42,319 nucleotides of DNA from Simkaniaceae bacterium (GTDB lineage: Bacteria; Chlamydiota; Chlamydiia; Chlamydiales; JACRBE01). The notes under the pieces were generated by a model. That model did no database searches and had not been told where the DNA came from. It saw only the letters and a list, made by a program, of their open reading frames with translations. A program made the translations under genes and the position numbers. The first letter of the stretch is position 1, and every line of letters begins with the position of its first letter. The DNA lies in contig JAIPIG010000019.1 in assembly GCA_021734805.1 (NCBI GenBank), forward strand, positions 1-42,319, given 5' to 3'. Below are positions 7,289 through 15,953 of the stretch, piece after piece.

Positions 7289-8884
7289 TTATGCGATACT
7301 CTTTCCATCATTATCAAGATCTGAAGAGTCAAGCAAACCCGTATAAAATCCTACATCACCAAATCCACCTAACTCCCCATCTCCATTATCACTTGTATTA
7401 TCATCAAAATCTATTGAAGTAACATTGGATGCTCCTGAAGCATCTATACTTCCACTAACCGGCGACCCAACATTCCTTTGAGATCCTAAGGAAGAATCGC
7501 TAGAACTCCTCGAGTAAAATTCTATATCACCACTGAAGCCGGAACTGCCTCGACATCTAGGATCTGAGCTTGGACGACTCCTTAACGGGAAAGCTAGCTT
7601 CGCTCCGTCTATCATCGCTTTTTTTAGTGGTATCGTAGGATCTCCTTTTACAGCTTCATTTAATCTTCCTTTATAGCTATGAATTTTGTCCCAATCATCT
7701 TCACCTAATGATCTAATTTCACCCTTATTAATCAACTTACTTAATACACCCACATGAAACCAAATGGCAGCATCGTCTTTACGCTCTTTATCCGCACATC
7801 GAGCTAACACATTAAATAATCCCATATTTTCCTTACTTAAGGGGATTTTTTCTCCAACACCATACAATACAAGCACAGCGTCCCTGCCATTACCATAAAC
7901 ACGTAACGTCCCTTTTTTCAAGTCTCTGATCTGTTTCAAACTATCATAAACTGACTTAAGCTGATCACGATCAACCACCCCATTGTCCATAATTGTAAAG
8001 CGATGCTGAATGTCTTTGCTTGTCAAACTAGATCCAATGGCTTTGATTGTTCCTGATATCACGCCTAGTGCAATGCCGGCAACAACACCTGCAATCCCTC
8101 CAACAAACACCCCTGTTAGCCCAACTAAAACACTTCCTCCGATCGGTATAGTCGAACCAACAATTGCTCCTCCCACACCGCCAATCACTGCCCCCATCAC
8201 AGATAGCGTTTTCATTGAATTTTTAATCTCAGAATAGAAGATGGAACCGACTGATTCAGCCGTTGAATGCATAGCCACTAATTTTGAGCCTTCTTTCTCT
8301 AGTTTTACATTATTGTTAGAAAGCTTGATTTTTTCGCATCCAAGAAGCGTCGCTACCCCACTCACACCGTCCGGTGAAATTTTTGTTAATAGGGGCTCGA
8401 CAGCCCCACTCTGATATAAATCTCTTACCTTTTCAAATTGATCGTTATCAACGAAGGCTATGTCTAATGTATACAATTCTTGTGCGAAAGCATTTCGGAC
8501 TTTGTAAGCCTCCACAATGGTTGCAAACACGCCAATCGTTGCACCGATAACAGCCCCGGCGATGCCTCCAACAGCAATACCAACGATGCCACCCACAACG
8601 GCTCCACCCACTCCACCCACAATAGTGCCAAATAAAGGAATGACAGATCCAATCGAACCGAATCCACCACCACCTAAAACAGCACCCGAAACTGCCCCCA
8701 ATGCCAATCCGGCCTTAACCCCTGACCCCATCCACTCACCCATGCGGCGAAGAAAAAATTGCCCCAATGTGTCCGTTTTAAGAGTAGCTGTCATCCAACC
8801 CCTATCCCAATTTAATGTGACATGTGAATTGTTAGAAAGAATTTCCCTAGCCGATGCGGCGTTAAGCGTAACTGGCAAGCTCAT
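7289..8884 (-). CDS. Protein with two glycine-zipper hydrophobic blocks, candidate secreted or membrane-inserted effector
   Basis: A 531-residue protein I cannot assign to a named family. It is built as an internal duplication. Residues about 55-125 and 225-283 are long Gly/Ala/Val/Ile hydrophobic blocks with GxxxG-type repeats. Each is followed by a similar soluble segment (VDNDQFEKVRDLYQ near 145 and VDRDQLKSVYDSLK near 304). The C-terminal 90 residues are low-complexity, rich in Ser, Gly and Asp. Glycine zippers can form membrane hairpins; chlamydial Inc proteins use bilobed hydrophobic domains to enter the inclusion membrane, so a secreted membrane protein is a reasonable inference. There is no classical signal peptide. 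It has its own terminator and a dyad upstream, so it appears monocistronic. Confidence 0.75.
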   Translation of the reverse strand: MSLPVTLNAASAREILSNNSHVTLNWDRGWMTATLKTDTLGQFFLRRMGEWMGSGVKAGLALGAVSGAVLGGGGFGSIGSVIPLFGTIVGGVGGAVVGGIVGIAVGGIAGAVIGATIGVFATIVEAYKVRNAFAQELYTLDIAFVDNDQFEKVRDLYQSGAVEPLLTKISPDGVSGVATLLGCEKIKLSNNNVKLEKEGSKLVAMHSTAESVGSIFYSEIKNSMKTLSVMGAVIGGVGGAIVGSTIPIGGSVLVGLTGVFVGGIAGVVAGIALGVISGTIKAIGSSLTSKDIQHRFTIMDNGVVDRDQLKSVYDSLKQIRDLKKGTLRVYGNGRDAVLVLYGVGEKIPLSKENMGLFNVLARCADKERKDDAAIWFHVGVLSKLINKGEIRSLGEDDWDKIHSYKGRLNEAVKGDPTIPLKKAMIDGAKLAFPLRSRPSSDPRCRGSSGFSGDIEFYSRSSSDSSLGSQRNVGSPVSGSIDASGASNVTSIDFDDNTSDNGDGELGGFGDVGFYTGLLDSSDLDNDGKSIA

Positions 8885-8906
8885 AATTAAACCGTTATTA
8901 TTAATT

Positions 8907-8923
8907 TTATGATACTATCATAA
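8907..8923. promoter_or_regulatory. Perfect dyad upstream of the glycine-zipper gene
   Basis: TTATGATA and TATCATAA flank a single central base, about 22 nt before the minus-strand start codon at 8884. The sequence is AT-rich, so chance is possible, but position and symmetry fit an operator or an element overlapping the promoter. Confidence 0.3.
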
Positions 8924-9055
8924 CATAATTTAACTTAAATTTATCTATATCATTTCAAATTAATTACAAAATCTTATATTTAACTTGACTAAGACCTATT
9001 CAATTTAAAGGTGGTTTTTAAGCACCTAATTATCATCTACTTAAGGCGCTTTAGA

Positions 9056-10357
9056 ATGAAATCAAAAAAATGGACCGGTAAATACCACCCCCTAAGATGG
9101 ATCATTTGGCTGCTTGCAATCACTTTTCTATTCTATGAGTATTTTATTCGGGTGACCCCAAGCGTTATTATCCCTGAACTAATGCAAGCCTTTGATATTA
9201 AGGCAGCTCAGGTCGGCCTTCTTTCGTCCTTTTACCTATATGCCTATGCCGTTATGCAAATCCCGGTCGGAACACTTTCCGACAAATATGGAGCAAGGCG
9301 CCTACTCACCCTAGCATCAATGCTCTGCGCTGCCGGAGGCCTTCTCTTTGGGATGGCCGATCACCTGGGAATAGCTAGCATCGGCCGCTTTTTAATGGGG
9401 ATCGGCTCCGCCTTTGGATTTATAGGGCTCATTTATGTGAGTACCCACTGGTTTCCCCAAAAAAGATGGGCCCTTCTCATCGGGATTGGCAACTCAATCG
9501 GAATGCTGGGAGCGGTATTTGGAGAAGGCCCCCTAAGCTTTGCCGTACGGATCTGGTCTTGGAGACCTGTTGTCCTCATTCTAGCAGGAGCCGGAGTGCT
9601 CATCGGCATTCTGATTTTCCTTATTGTGCGCAATGACCCCAAGGAAGTGCGCCATGAAGAGAAAAAGCAACATATTCCCTTTTGGAAAGGGGTTTGGATC
9701 GTCTGCAAAAATAGCAAAACATGGGTCATCTCATGCGCATCGGGCCTTTACTACTCGTGTTTGCTTGCATTTGGAGCTTTATGGGGCGTCCCCTTCTTCG
9801 AAGTTGCCTATGGATTTTCAACTGAAAAGGCAGGCTTTGCCACCTCAATGATCTATCTGGGATTTGTCATCGGAGGACCTTTTGTCGGAATGATCTCCGA
9901 TCGGCTTAAACACCGCAAAGTGATGCTCGTCATCCTCACACTGCTCACCTGTATCGGGATGATCCCGGTGATCTACTTCCCCCATCTTCCGACCTACGCC
10001 GTCTTTCTCCTACTCCTAATTACGGGAATCTTTGCATCGGGACAGCTTCTTAGCTATATCTTTGCTATTGAATCCAATCCTGTTGAACTCAAAGCAACGA
10101 GCGTGGGATTTGTCAATGCCATGGTCTTTGTTGTCGGCTCCATTATGCAACCGATCATCGGAGCTTTTTTAGAAATCAGATGGAGCGGCCTCCTCAAAGA
10201 CGGCCTTCCGGTCTACAGCATCGCCGACTATCAATTCGCCTTTTCCTGGTTTCCCCTCCTCCTCCTCCTTGCCTTCATCCTCCCCTTCTTCATCAAAGAA
10301 GAAAAACACCTCCTCTCGCTCAAAGACGAAGTGAAACAAGACCTAAAAGACCTCTAA
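9056..10357 (+). CDS. MFS transporter
   Basis: A 433-residue permease with 12 predicted hydrophobic segments. After helix 2 it has the MFS motif GTLSDKYGARR, and the second half repeats it as GMISDRLKHRK. The N-terminus (YFIRVTPSVIIPELMQAFDIKAAQ, in two parts around residues 27-50) resembles anion:cation and sugar-phosphate type MFS permeases. The substrate is not determinable. The frame is open from a GTG at 9011, but the ATG at 9056 gives a normal cytoplasmic tail. TTGACT at about 8982 is a possible promoter element. The terminal third is unusually rich in CTC and CTT leucine codons. Confidence 0.85.
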   Translation: MKSKKWTGKYHPLRWIIWLLAITFLFYEYFIRVTPSVIIPELMQAFDIKAAQVGLLSSFYLYAYAVMQIPVGTLSDKYGARRLLTLASMLCAAGGLLFGMADHLGIASIGRFLMGIGSAFGFIGLIYVSTHWFPQKRWALLIGIGNSIGMLGAVFGEGPLSFAVRIWSWRPVVLILAGAGVLIGILIFLIVRNDPKEVRHEEKKQHIPFWKGVWIVCKNSKTWVISCASGLYYSCLLAFGALWGVPFFEVAYGFSTEKAGFATSMIYLGFVIGGPFVGMISDRLKHRKVMLVILTLLTCIGMIPVIYFPHLPTYAVFLLLLITGIFASGQLLSYIFAIESNPVELKATSVGFVNAMVFVVGSIMQPIIGAFLEIRWSGLLKDGLPVYSIADYQFAFSWFPLLLLLAFILPFFIKEEKHLLSLKDEVKQDLKDL

Positions 10358-10425
10358 ATCATAAAAAAGTTGTTTTAAAAACCGCGTCAAACGTATAACT
10401 CATCGCTAATCACAGTAACAAAGCG

Positions 10426-11424
10426 GTGAAAAAGATGCGCTACATTATATTTAGTCTTTTCTTTTTGATGATCAGTATTCAAAGCTATACCTTTGATCGT
10501 GTCATTATTTGGGGGCATAAGCTCCATTCCCATACGCATTCATATATTCATCATGGTTTTTATCGCGCGTTCAAAGCACTGGGTTATTCAACCTATTGGG
10601 TTGACTCACTTCAAGACCTTCATGGCATTGAGCTTTCAAACAGTCTATTTCTAACGGAAGGCCAATGCACCGATCACATCCCCCTTAGGAAAGACTGTGA
10701 CTATATTTTGCATAATGTGGATCAAACGCAATGGAAAAATAAAGTCGATGAAAATCGCATCCTTGCCATTCAAGTCTTCACCATTGATGTGCTTAAAAGA
10801 CAATCAAGCGAACATTCAGTTGAAATCGAACCCTACTTATTCTTTTCCAAAGAGCACAAAATCTTATATATGCCTTGGGCAACCGATCTATTACCGGATG
10901 AAATCGAGCAAAATAAACTCCGCTTAAAAACTCAAGGCATCTCAAATAAAAATCATTTAATTGCTTGGGTTGGAACCATCGGCCAAGGAGAATTTGGCAA
11001 CTCCAATGAAATTCATCGCTTTGTCAATGAAGCAAAACATTTAAATCCTAAAATTCGATTTGATCCCGGGAAAAAAAATCTTTCCATGGAAGGCAATTGC
11101 ACGTTTATTTCTAAAGCCTATTTGGCTCCTGCCATTGTTGGACAATGGCAGAAAAAACAAGGCTATATCCCATGCCGCATCTTCAAAAACATTAGTTATG
11201 GTGCGATGGGAATCACCAACTCTTACCACACTTGGAAGCTTTTTAAAGAAAAAATCATCTACCATCCCAACGAAAAAACCTTGTTTCACTTAGCGCAAGA
11301 ACGCATGAAATCCTATACCCTTGAAGATCAACTTGAAATAATGGACTTTGTTAAAGACCATCACACATATATCAATCGCATTCAAACGATCTTAAAATGT
11401 CTCAATACATGTAAAGGAGTCTAA
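10426..11424 (+). CDS. Exported glycosyltransferase-like protein (GT-B type)
   Basis: A 332-residue protein starting with a basic tip and a hydrophobic stretch ending near residue 20 (QSYTF), which reads as a Sec signal peptide. The body resembles GT-B glycosyltransferases: an N-terminal GFYRAFKALGYSTYWVD segment (residues 44-60, the acceptor-side Rossmann half) and, at 247-266, PCRIFKNISYGAMGITNS. The latter resembles the nucleotide-sugar-binding helix of CgeB/DUF3880-like transferases. The start is GTG 10426 or ATG 10435. It leads a three-gene plus-strand operon, with 1 nt before the next gene. The exact family is uncertain, and export of a nucleotide-sugar enzyme is unusual. Confidence 0.7.
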   Translation: MKKMRYIIFSLFFLMISIQSYTFDRVIIWGHKLHSHTHSYIHHGFYRAFKALGYSTYWVDSLQDLHGIELSNSLFLTEGQCTDHIPLRKDCDYILHNVDQTQWKNKVDENRILAIQVFTIDVLKRQSSEHSVEIEPYLFFSKEHKILYMPWATDLLPDEIEQNKLRLKTQGISNKNHLIAWVGTIGQGEFGNSNEIHRFVNEAKHLNPKIRFDPGKKNLSMEGNCTFISKAYLAPAIVGQWQKKQGYIPCRIFKNISYGAMGITNSYHTWKLFKEKIIYHPNEKTLFHLAQERMKSYTLEDQLEIMDFVKDHHTYINRIQTILKCLNTCKGV

Positions 11425-11425
11425 T

Positions 11426-12526
11426 TTGTCTATGCTATACCGCCTGTTATTAATCCTTTGCATGGGGCTTGTATCTAATATCACAGCAGAGCAAAAACCC
11501 CTTAACATTAAAATGCTCCACTTAACGTTTCATAAGGGATGCGCACTTGAGATTGAGGCCATGGCAAAAGAGCTCTCAATTGATCTGACAACCTGGTATA
11601 TTCATGATTTGCCCCCTTTATTTTTTGACGGGATGTCTAAAGGATCTACACTCTATAATATTGGGCATGATAGAGCTGAAAAAATTTGGAACCTACACCG
11701 CGATTTTTTTGAACAATTTGATCTCATTCTCACCTCTGATACAGCTCCCCTTGCTCGTATTTTTTTACAAAACCATTCAAAAATCCCCTTGGTTATTTGG
11801 ATTTGCAACCGTTTTGATTATTGTGATTACGCATCCCTTGATTGTCATTTTCCCGATCCTGAATTCTACCGCTTATTCCGCAGAGCAAAACACCTAAATC
11901 ATATTCGATTTGTTGGTTATACTCCCTTCGAACACACTTATACTAAAATGAAAAGAGTCGATACCGGCCAACTGACGATTAAACCGGCAGGTCTTTACTA
12001 CAATCCGAATCAACAAGCTTCTTCGATTCCTAAAACTATAAATAAAAATACCACTTTTTTTATCCCCCCCTATCTCAATGACGCAATATTACCTCCTGTA
12101 TTGGGAAAGTTGGATATTCCCTTTTATAGAGGCCGCTATGCCGGCCGAAATGATTTAAAAGATTTTAAGGGCATTATCCATATTCCCTATGCCTGGTCAA
12201 ATGTCGCTCTTTTTGAAAACTGGGAGTCCGGTCTTGTCTATTTCATTCCATCTGAAAATTTTTTAAAAACCATTTCAATACAATATTCTTTCTTCTGGTC
12301 ACCTCCCTTTAAACCGGCTTATCTACATCAAAGTGAATGGTATTTGCCTGAGCATCAAAACCATTTTGTCTATTTCGATTCCTGGGATGACTTAAAATAT
12401 AAAATTCAACACACAGATTTTGAACAAAAAAGCCAACAAGTTCAGCAATTTGCTCAAAAACACAAGCAAAGAACTTTAAATGCATGGCACCAACTCATTT
12501 ATGAATTATCCTCTATAAAAAGGTAG
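11426..12526 (+). CDS. Exported glycosyltransferase-like protein
   Basis: A 366-residue protein with a signal peptide (MLYRLLLILCMGLVSNITAE) and likely cleavage after ITA. The start is probably TTG 11426, because AAGGAG sits 6 nt upstream; ATG 11432 is the alternative. The first half contains a Rossmann-like layout (FDLILTSDTAPLARIF, IPLVIWICNRFDY). The second half has GRYAGRNDLKDFKGIIHIPY followed by a segment that resembles the donor site of GT-B enzymes. It is similar in plan to the preceding gene and likely a distant paralogue. Second gene of the operon; glycosyltransferase assignment is tentative. Confidence 0.65.
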   Translation: MSMLYRLLLILCMGLVSNITAEQKPLNIKMLHLTFHKGCALEIEAMAKELSIDLTTWYIHDLPPLFFDGMSKGSTLYNIGHDRAEKIWNLHRDFFEQFDLILTSDTAPLARIFLQNHSKIPLVIWICNRFDYCDYASLDCHFPDPEFYRLFRRAKHLNHIRFVGYTPFEHTYTKMKRVDTGQLTIKPAGLYYNPNQQASSIPKTINKNTTFFIPPYLNDAILPPVLGKLDIPFYRGRYAGRNDLKDFKGIIHIPYAWSNVALFENWESGLVYFIPSENFLKTISIQYSFFWSPPFKPAYLHQSEWYLPEHQNHFVYFDSWDDLKYKIQHTDFEQKSQQVQQFAQKHKQRTLNAWHQLIYELSSIKR

Positions 12527-12532
12527 ACCTTT

Positions 12533-13288
12533 ATGAAAAAAATGATTCTCTTTTTAGCTTTATGCACAACTGCATTTGCAGAGCATCCTCTGGATCGGTA
12601 TAAAGCTTATCTGGAAAATGGAACCTATGAAAATCAAGATTTTTCCCATTTAGCTAGAAAGCCGCTCTCGCGCTATGACACCTTTAAAGCTGCATTTGAA
12701 GGATTTAAGAAAAACCACGGCAAAATCATTGTTGAACTGGGAACATCACGCAGCTTTACTCACGGGGGACATCCCGGTTGCAACCTAGACGATAGACGCT
12801 TTTGGACACCTTCTCAACCTGAGAATTGGGATTGGGGCGCAGGTTTTTTCACCCGCATGTGTGCTGAAACTTTTAAAGACCATCCCATTGAATTCCACAC
12901 CGTCGATTTAATCCGCTCTCATATTGCGAGATGCCAATGGATGACAAAAGACTTTCCCTTTATCCGCTACCATGTCAATTCATCCCTGATTTTTCTAAAA
13001 AATTGGAATCCCGGAAAAAAGATCGATCTCCTCTATCTAGATACCGGAGATATGACTCCTATTGAACCAACAGCCCAACTTCAACTTGCTGAAGCCAAAC
13101 TCATCGTGAGCCGCAATCTCATTGCCCCCGGTGGCCTTATACTCGTTGATGACGTCAGAAACCAAACACCTAGGAAATTCGGAGAAACATCAGACCTTGG
13201 CAAATCCAAATATGCGCTTCCCTATCTCCTCAAAAATGGCTTTGAGCTTGTCATGGATGAATACCAAGTCTTGCTCCGCAAAATTTAA
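12533..13288 (+). CDS. Exported class I SAM-dependent methyltransferase-like protein
   Basis: A 251-residue protein with a clear signal peptide (MKKMILFLALCTTAFAE, cleavage after AFA). Methyltransferase motif I is IIVELGTS (65-72), an acidic motif II is at FHTVDL (121-126), the motif IV strand is DLLYLDTGD (165-173), and the late motif is APGGLILVDDV (198-208). The fold resembles Methyltransf_24/TylF-type O-methyltransferases, which often act on sugars. The acceptor is unknown. It is 6 nt downstream of the glycosyltransferase-like gene and ends the plus-strand operon. If exported as it appears, SAM would have to come from outside the bacterial cytosol. Confidence 0.75.
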   Translation: MKKMILFLALCTTAFAEHPLDRYKAYLENGTYENQDFSHLARKPLSRYDTFKAAFEGFKKNHGKIIVELGTSRSFTHGGHPGCNLDDRRFWTPSQPENWDWGAGFFTRMCAETFKDHPIEFHTVDLIRSHIARCQWMTKDFPFIRYHVNSSLIFLKNWNPGKKIDLLYLDTGDMTPIEPTAQLQLAEAKLIVSRNLIAPGGLILVDDVRNQTPRKFGETSDLGKSKYALPYLLKNGFELVMDEYQVLLRKI

Positions 13289-13616
13289 TTTATATACAAA
13301 TAAACTCATAACTCAGGTTAAAAGAATCGAGTAGGGGGAGGCTTTTCACCTCCACCCTCTCACACCGTAGTAACCGGGAAATAAGCCCACCTTATATTTA
13401 CAATTAAGCATGCTATGGTTGTATGAAGGCAGTTCATTTTTTTTTGCTATTTATCAGGAGGCAGTTCATGTGACTTACTCGCATTATAGCCACCCTTGGG
13501 AGAAAAAAATGAAACTTGGAATGCTATGATTCAGCTAGCATTGATCCTGAATTAGACGAGAATCTTATTGAGATAGGTTCATATAGAAAATGCTTCTTCA
13601 GGCTTAAAAATTTGAG
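13289..13616. other. Intergenic debris between convergent operons
   Basis: No intact gene. A GC-rich stem near 13335-13362 (GGGGGAGG facing CCTCCACC, then CCCTCTCACACCG) resembles sequence I associate with group II intron or retroelement flanks, but this is a recollection. At 13423 an ATG opens a 16-codon frame starting MKAVHFFLLFI, like a signal-peptide start, that runs into a stop after a 9-T tract. Shifted frames continue with plausible coding sequence. This may be a decayed member of the exported-enzyme cluster. The motif GGCAGTTCAT occurs twice here. Confidence 0.3.
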
Positions 13617-14579
13617 TTATTCAACACAGCTGTTTGCTGATAAAATTTTATCAAAAAATGAGAGCAAGATTCTATCTTTTTTATCTAGGTGATTTTTAGA
13701 ATATTTTTCATAATTGGATCCCGCCCTGTAATGTAAAAAATGATTGTCGAACAATAGTTCTATTGTATCTGGTTGACATAAAATCATGTCAATCTCATTT
13801 TTTGTAAAACCCCTTGTAGTAAGGTTTTCAATAATGATATCACTAGACACTTGTTTTGGCCGTTGCCTACTTGGATGCGTATATCTATAAGGGCAATAAA
13901 AGTCACAACCTGGCACGCAATTTATATTCTTATATTTGATTTGATTTTGATACTTTTTCAAATACAGATATGTCCAACCCCCACTATCAACTATTGCATT
14001 AGTATTAGGCAACTGGCCGCAATTAAAACAAAAGGCATTTAACTCAGGAAGCGTCTGTGTATTAAAACAAATCAAAGCAATCCACATGTAAGCATACCCT
14101 TTTTTGGTTATGGGATCCTCAGTACCCATAGCAACATAAGCTATATCATACTTACTCATCAACTTTTCTGCTGAAAATGGTCGTATTAAAAACATATCTG
14201 AATCCATAAGCAATACCGGACCATTATGTTTTGACATATAGTTGTCCCATGCCCACTGAACAGCGTTACAATTTCTAATGTTTGGTCGATGTAAGTTATC
14301 ACCCGAAAGTCTGGGCAAATAAGGCTGAGTATGAATACCTTGAGGAACATCTATACACTTGACATTCAGTTGATTACACACACACCTTATCTTATTTTGT
14401 AATTGGGCTGTATTAGCATCGCTAAAGACGATATATTCATAATCATCCAGAAAGAATTTCTTAAATAGTTTGTCCTGTAATTCAATAAAATCAGGACGGT
14501 TAAATGCTGTAGTAAAAATTAATGTCTTAGAAAAAATGAATTGTGGAACAGCCAGTAATAGTAAAAAAATGTATCTCAT
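13617..14579 (-). CDS. Exported GT-A type glycosyltransferase-like protein
   Basis: A 320-residue protein with a signal peptide (MRYIFLLLLAVPQFIFSKT). The mature part opens with the beta-strand TLIFTTAFNRPDF, typical of GT-A enzymes. It carries a DxD-type motif DSDMF at 126-130, which in this fold coordinates the metal and nucleotide-sugar phosphates. Later segments (VDSGGWTYL, CDFYCPYRY, HFLHYRAGSNYEKY) are plausible acceptor and His-metal positions. It is the last gene of a five-gene minus-strand operon and overlaps the preceding methyltransferase gene by 4 nt (ATGA). Donor and acceptor are unknown. Confidence 0.75.
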   Translation of the reverse strand: MRYIFLLLLAVPQFIFSKTLIFTTAFNRPDFIELQDKLFKKFFLDDYEYIVFSDANTAQLQNKIRCVCNQLNVKCIDVPQGIHTQPYLPRLSGDNLHRPNIRNCNAVQWAWDNYMSKHNGPVLLMDSDMFLIRPFSAEKLMSKYDIAYVAMGTEDPITKKGYAYMWIALICFNTQTLPELNAFCFNCGQLPNTNAIVDSGGWTYLYLKKYQNQIKYKNINCVPGCDFYCPYRYTHPSRQRPKQVSSDIIIENLTTRGFTKNEIDMILCQPDTIELLFDNHFLHYRAGSNYEKYSKNHLDKKDRILLSFFDKILSANSCVE

Positions 14580-15229
14580 AGAAAATGCTTGAATTTGATT
14601 ATTTTCTTGTTCAATGAAAATGCTATTCTAGTATCTGGAACTCTATATAAAATATAATCATCTGACAGATCAAGTCCGTCTTTTATTGCTTTAAAGACCT
14701 CGAAAATATCAGCATCATGCCAAATAATTAGTTTTGAATTTGCTTTAATTGCCTCTTTTGTTTCATGAAGCACATGAAAATAATCATGACTGCCGTCAAT
14801 AAACCAACTCTCGATTGGATAATATGCTGTATAATCAGTATTTAAACTATTCCCAATAACCTGTACATATGGAAGTTTGCACATTTCACCAATTGAATGA
14901 ATATCATAAGAACTCTCTCCAGGAGGTAGCTCGAGACTATAGACAGCTCCCATTCTCATGGCATTTTTAATAATTTGAGTCCCTTCTCCAGTACATGTCC
15001 CTATTTCAAAAAGTGTACTCGGTTCAAAGTGCCGAATTAGAGAATGAATACATAAAAAATCATTCACAAAAAGGTTATCCCTTCTTAAAATCGCGCCCTT
15101 CTTATATTTCTTAGAACAGACAATTTCTTTAGAAACATAGTGAACTTCTTTTGAATATAGCTGCATATTTATAAGAAGTATAAAACCTAACATATAATGT
15201 GCTAATCGCATTTTCACTGCTGGATCCAT
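14576..15229 (-). CDS. Exported class I methyltransferase-like protein
   Basis: A 217-residue protein from ATG 15229, chosen because GGAGGA lies 9 nt upstream; ATG 15211 is possible. The N-terminus (MRLAHYMLGFILLINMQLYS) reads as a signal peptide or anchor. Methyltransferase motif I is LFEIGTCTGEGT (about 73-84), the post-I acidic residue is in YSLELPPG, and WFIDGSHDY (about 142-150) is the motif IV region of Methyltransf_24 proteins, followed by IIWHDAD. It overlaps the downstream glycosyltransferase-like gene by 4 nt, so it is cotranscribed and probably translationally coupled. Confidence 0.75.
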   Translation of the reverse strand: MDPAVKMRLAHYMLGFILLINMQLYSKEVHYVSKEIVCSKKYKKGAILRRDNLFVNDFLCIHSLIRHFEPSTLFEIGTCTGEGTQIIKNAMRMGAVYSLELPPGESSYDIHSIGEMCKLPYVQVIGNSLNTDYTAYYPIESWFIDGSHDYFHVLHETKEAIKANSKLIIWHDADIFEVFKAIKDGLDLSDDYILYRVPDTRIAFSLNKKIIKFKHFL

Positions 15230-15271
15230 TAACAATTCTCCTCCAATTCTATTCTTAATCTATATACAAAT

Positions 15272-15946
15272 TTATAGCATTTCACCCTTTTTCAAAAGAC
15301 GCCAAAAATTGCTGCCCGTAAAAATTTCAAGATTATTTTCACTAGCAAATCTTCTTACAGCATTTCTTACATCTCCACATGTACCCCAGTCATCTCCACA
15401 AAAGACACCACCTAAGTTAAGATGTGGATACCATGCTACAAGATCATTATATACAAATTCTTCCAAATGCTCAGCATCAATATATATAAAATCAAATGTT
15501 TCATTTAAAAATTTAGAGGCTTCAACACTATCCATCCTTATGGGAACAACAATTTTTGTTAGTCCTAAATGGACCATATTTGATAAAAATTGGTCATAAA
15601 GCTTAGGCAGGATGGGGTCATATGCGGTACCACCCACTTGATGATTATAACTACCGAGCCAATGATCAACTGCATACAATTTCGCATTTGCCCTTGATTT
15701 CATCAGTTTTGCAATGTGAGCCGTTGATCCAGTACCTAGAAAACTCCCCACTTCCAAAGCCTTTACAATTTTATGCGTATTAAAAATTCTCTCAATTTCA
15801 ATACCATTGGAATAATAAGTCCCTAGAGTTGTCCTATATGGCAATATTTTTTCAAGACTACTATATGGCCTAGGATAAACCTGGCCGGCATGCATTAAAC
15901 AGTTTAAAGACATAATAAAAACGAAGACTAATTTCGTGTAGCTCAT
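15272..15946 (-). CDS. Exported class I methyltransferase-like protein (Methyltransf_24)
   Basis: A 224-residue protein from ATG 15946; AAGGG lies 4 nt upstream of this start, and it directly begins a signal peptide (MSYTKLVFVFIMSLNCLMHA). The open frame extends farther upstream but into the neighbouring gene. Motif I is ALEVGSFLGTGS (63-74), DFIYIDAEH (152-160) is motif IV with the Asp-Ala-Glu-His signature of Methyltransf_24, and GGVFCGDDW (179-187) follows. Seven nucleotides separate it from the exostosin-like gene. Closest in plan to the 16961-17665 protein; the two may be paralogues. Confidence 0.78.
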   Translation of the reverse strand: MSYTKLVFVFIMSLNCLMHAGQVYPRPYSSLEKILPYRTTLGTYYSNGIEIERIFNTHKIVKALEVGSFLGTGSTAHIAKLMKSRANAKLYAVDHWLGSYNHQVGGTAYDPILPKLYDQFLSNMVHLGLTKIVVPIRMDSVEASKFLNETFDFIYIDAEHLEEFVYNDLVAWYPHLNLGGVFCGDDWGTCGDVRNAVRRFASENNLEIFTGSNFWRLLKKGEML

Positions 15947-15953
15947 AAAACCC

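Noticed and set aside
8517-8912. Plus-strand open frame rich in Pro, Thr and Ala repeats
   Set aside because: It is the antisense of the glycine-zipper gene; Gly/Ala/Val codons read as Pro/Thr/Ala on the other strand. No ribosome binding site.
13335-13400. Group II intron
   Set aside because: Only a short resemblance in one stem; no domain V, no reverse transcriptase frame.
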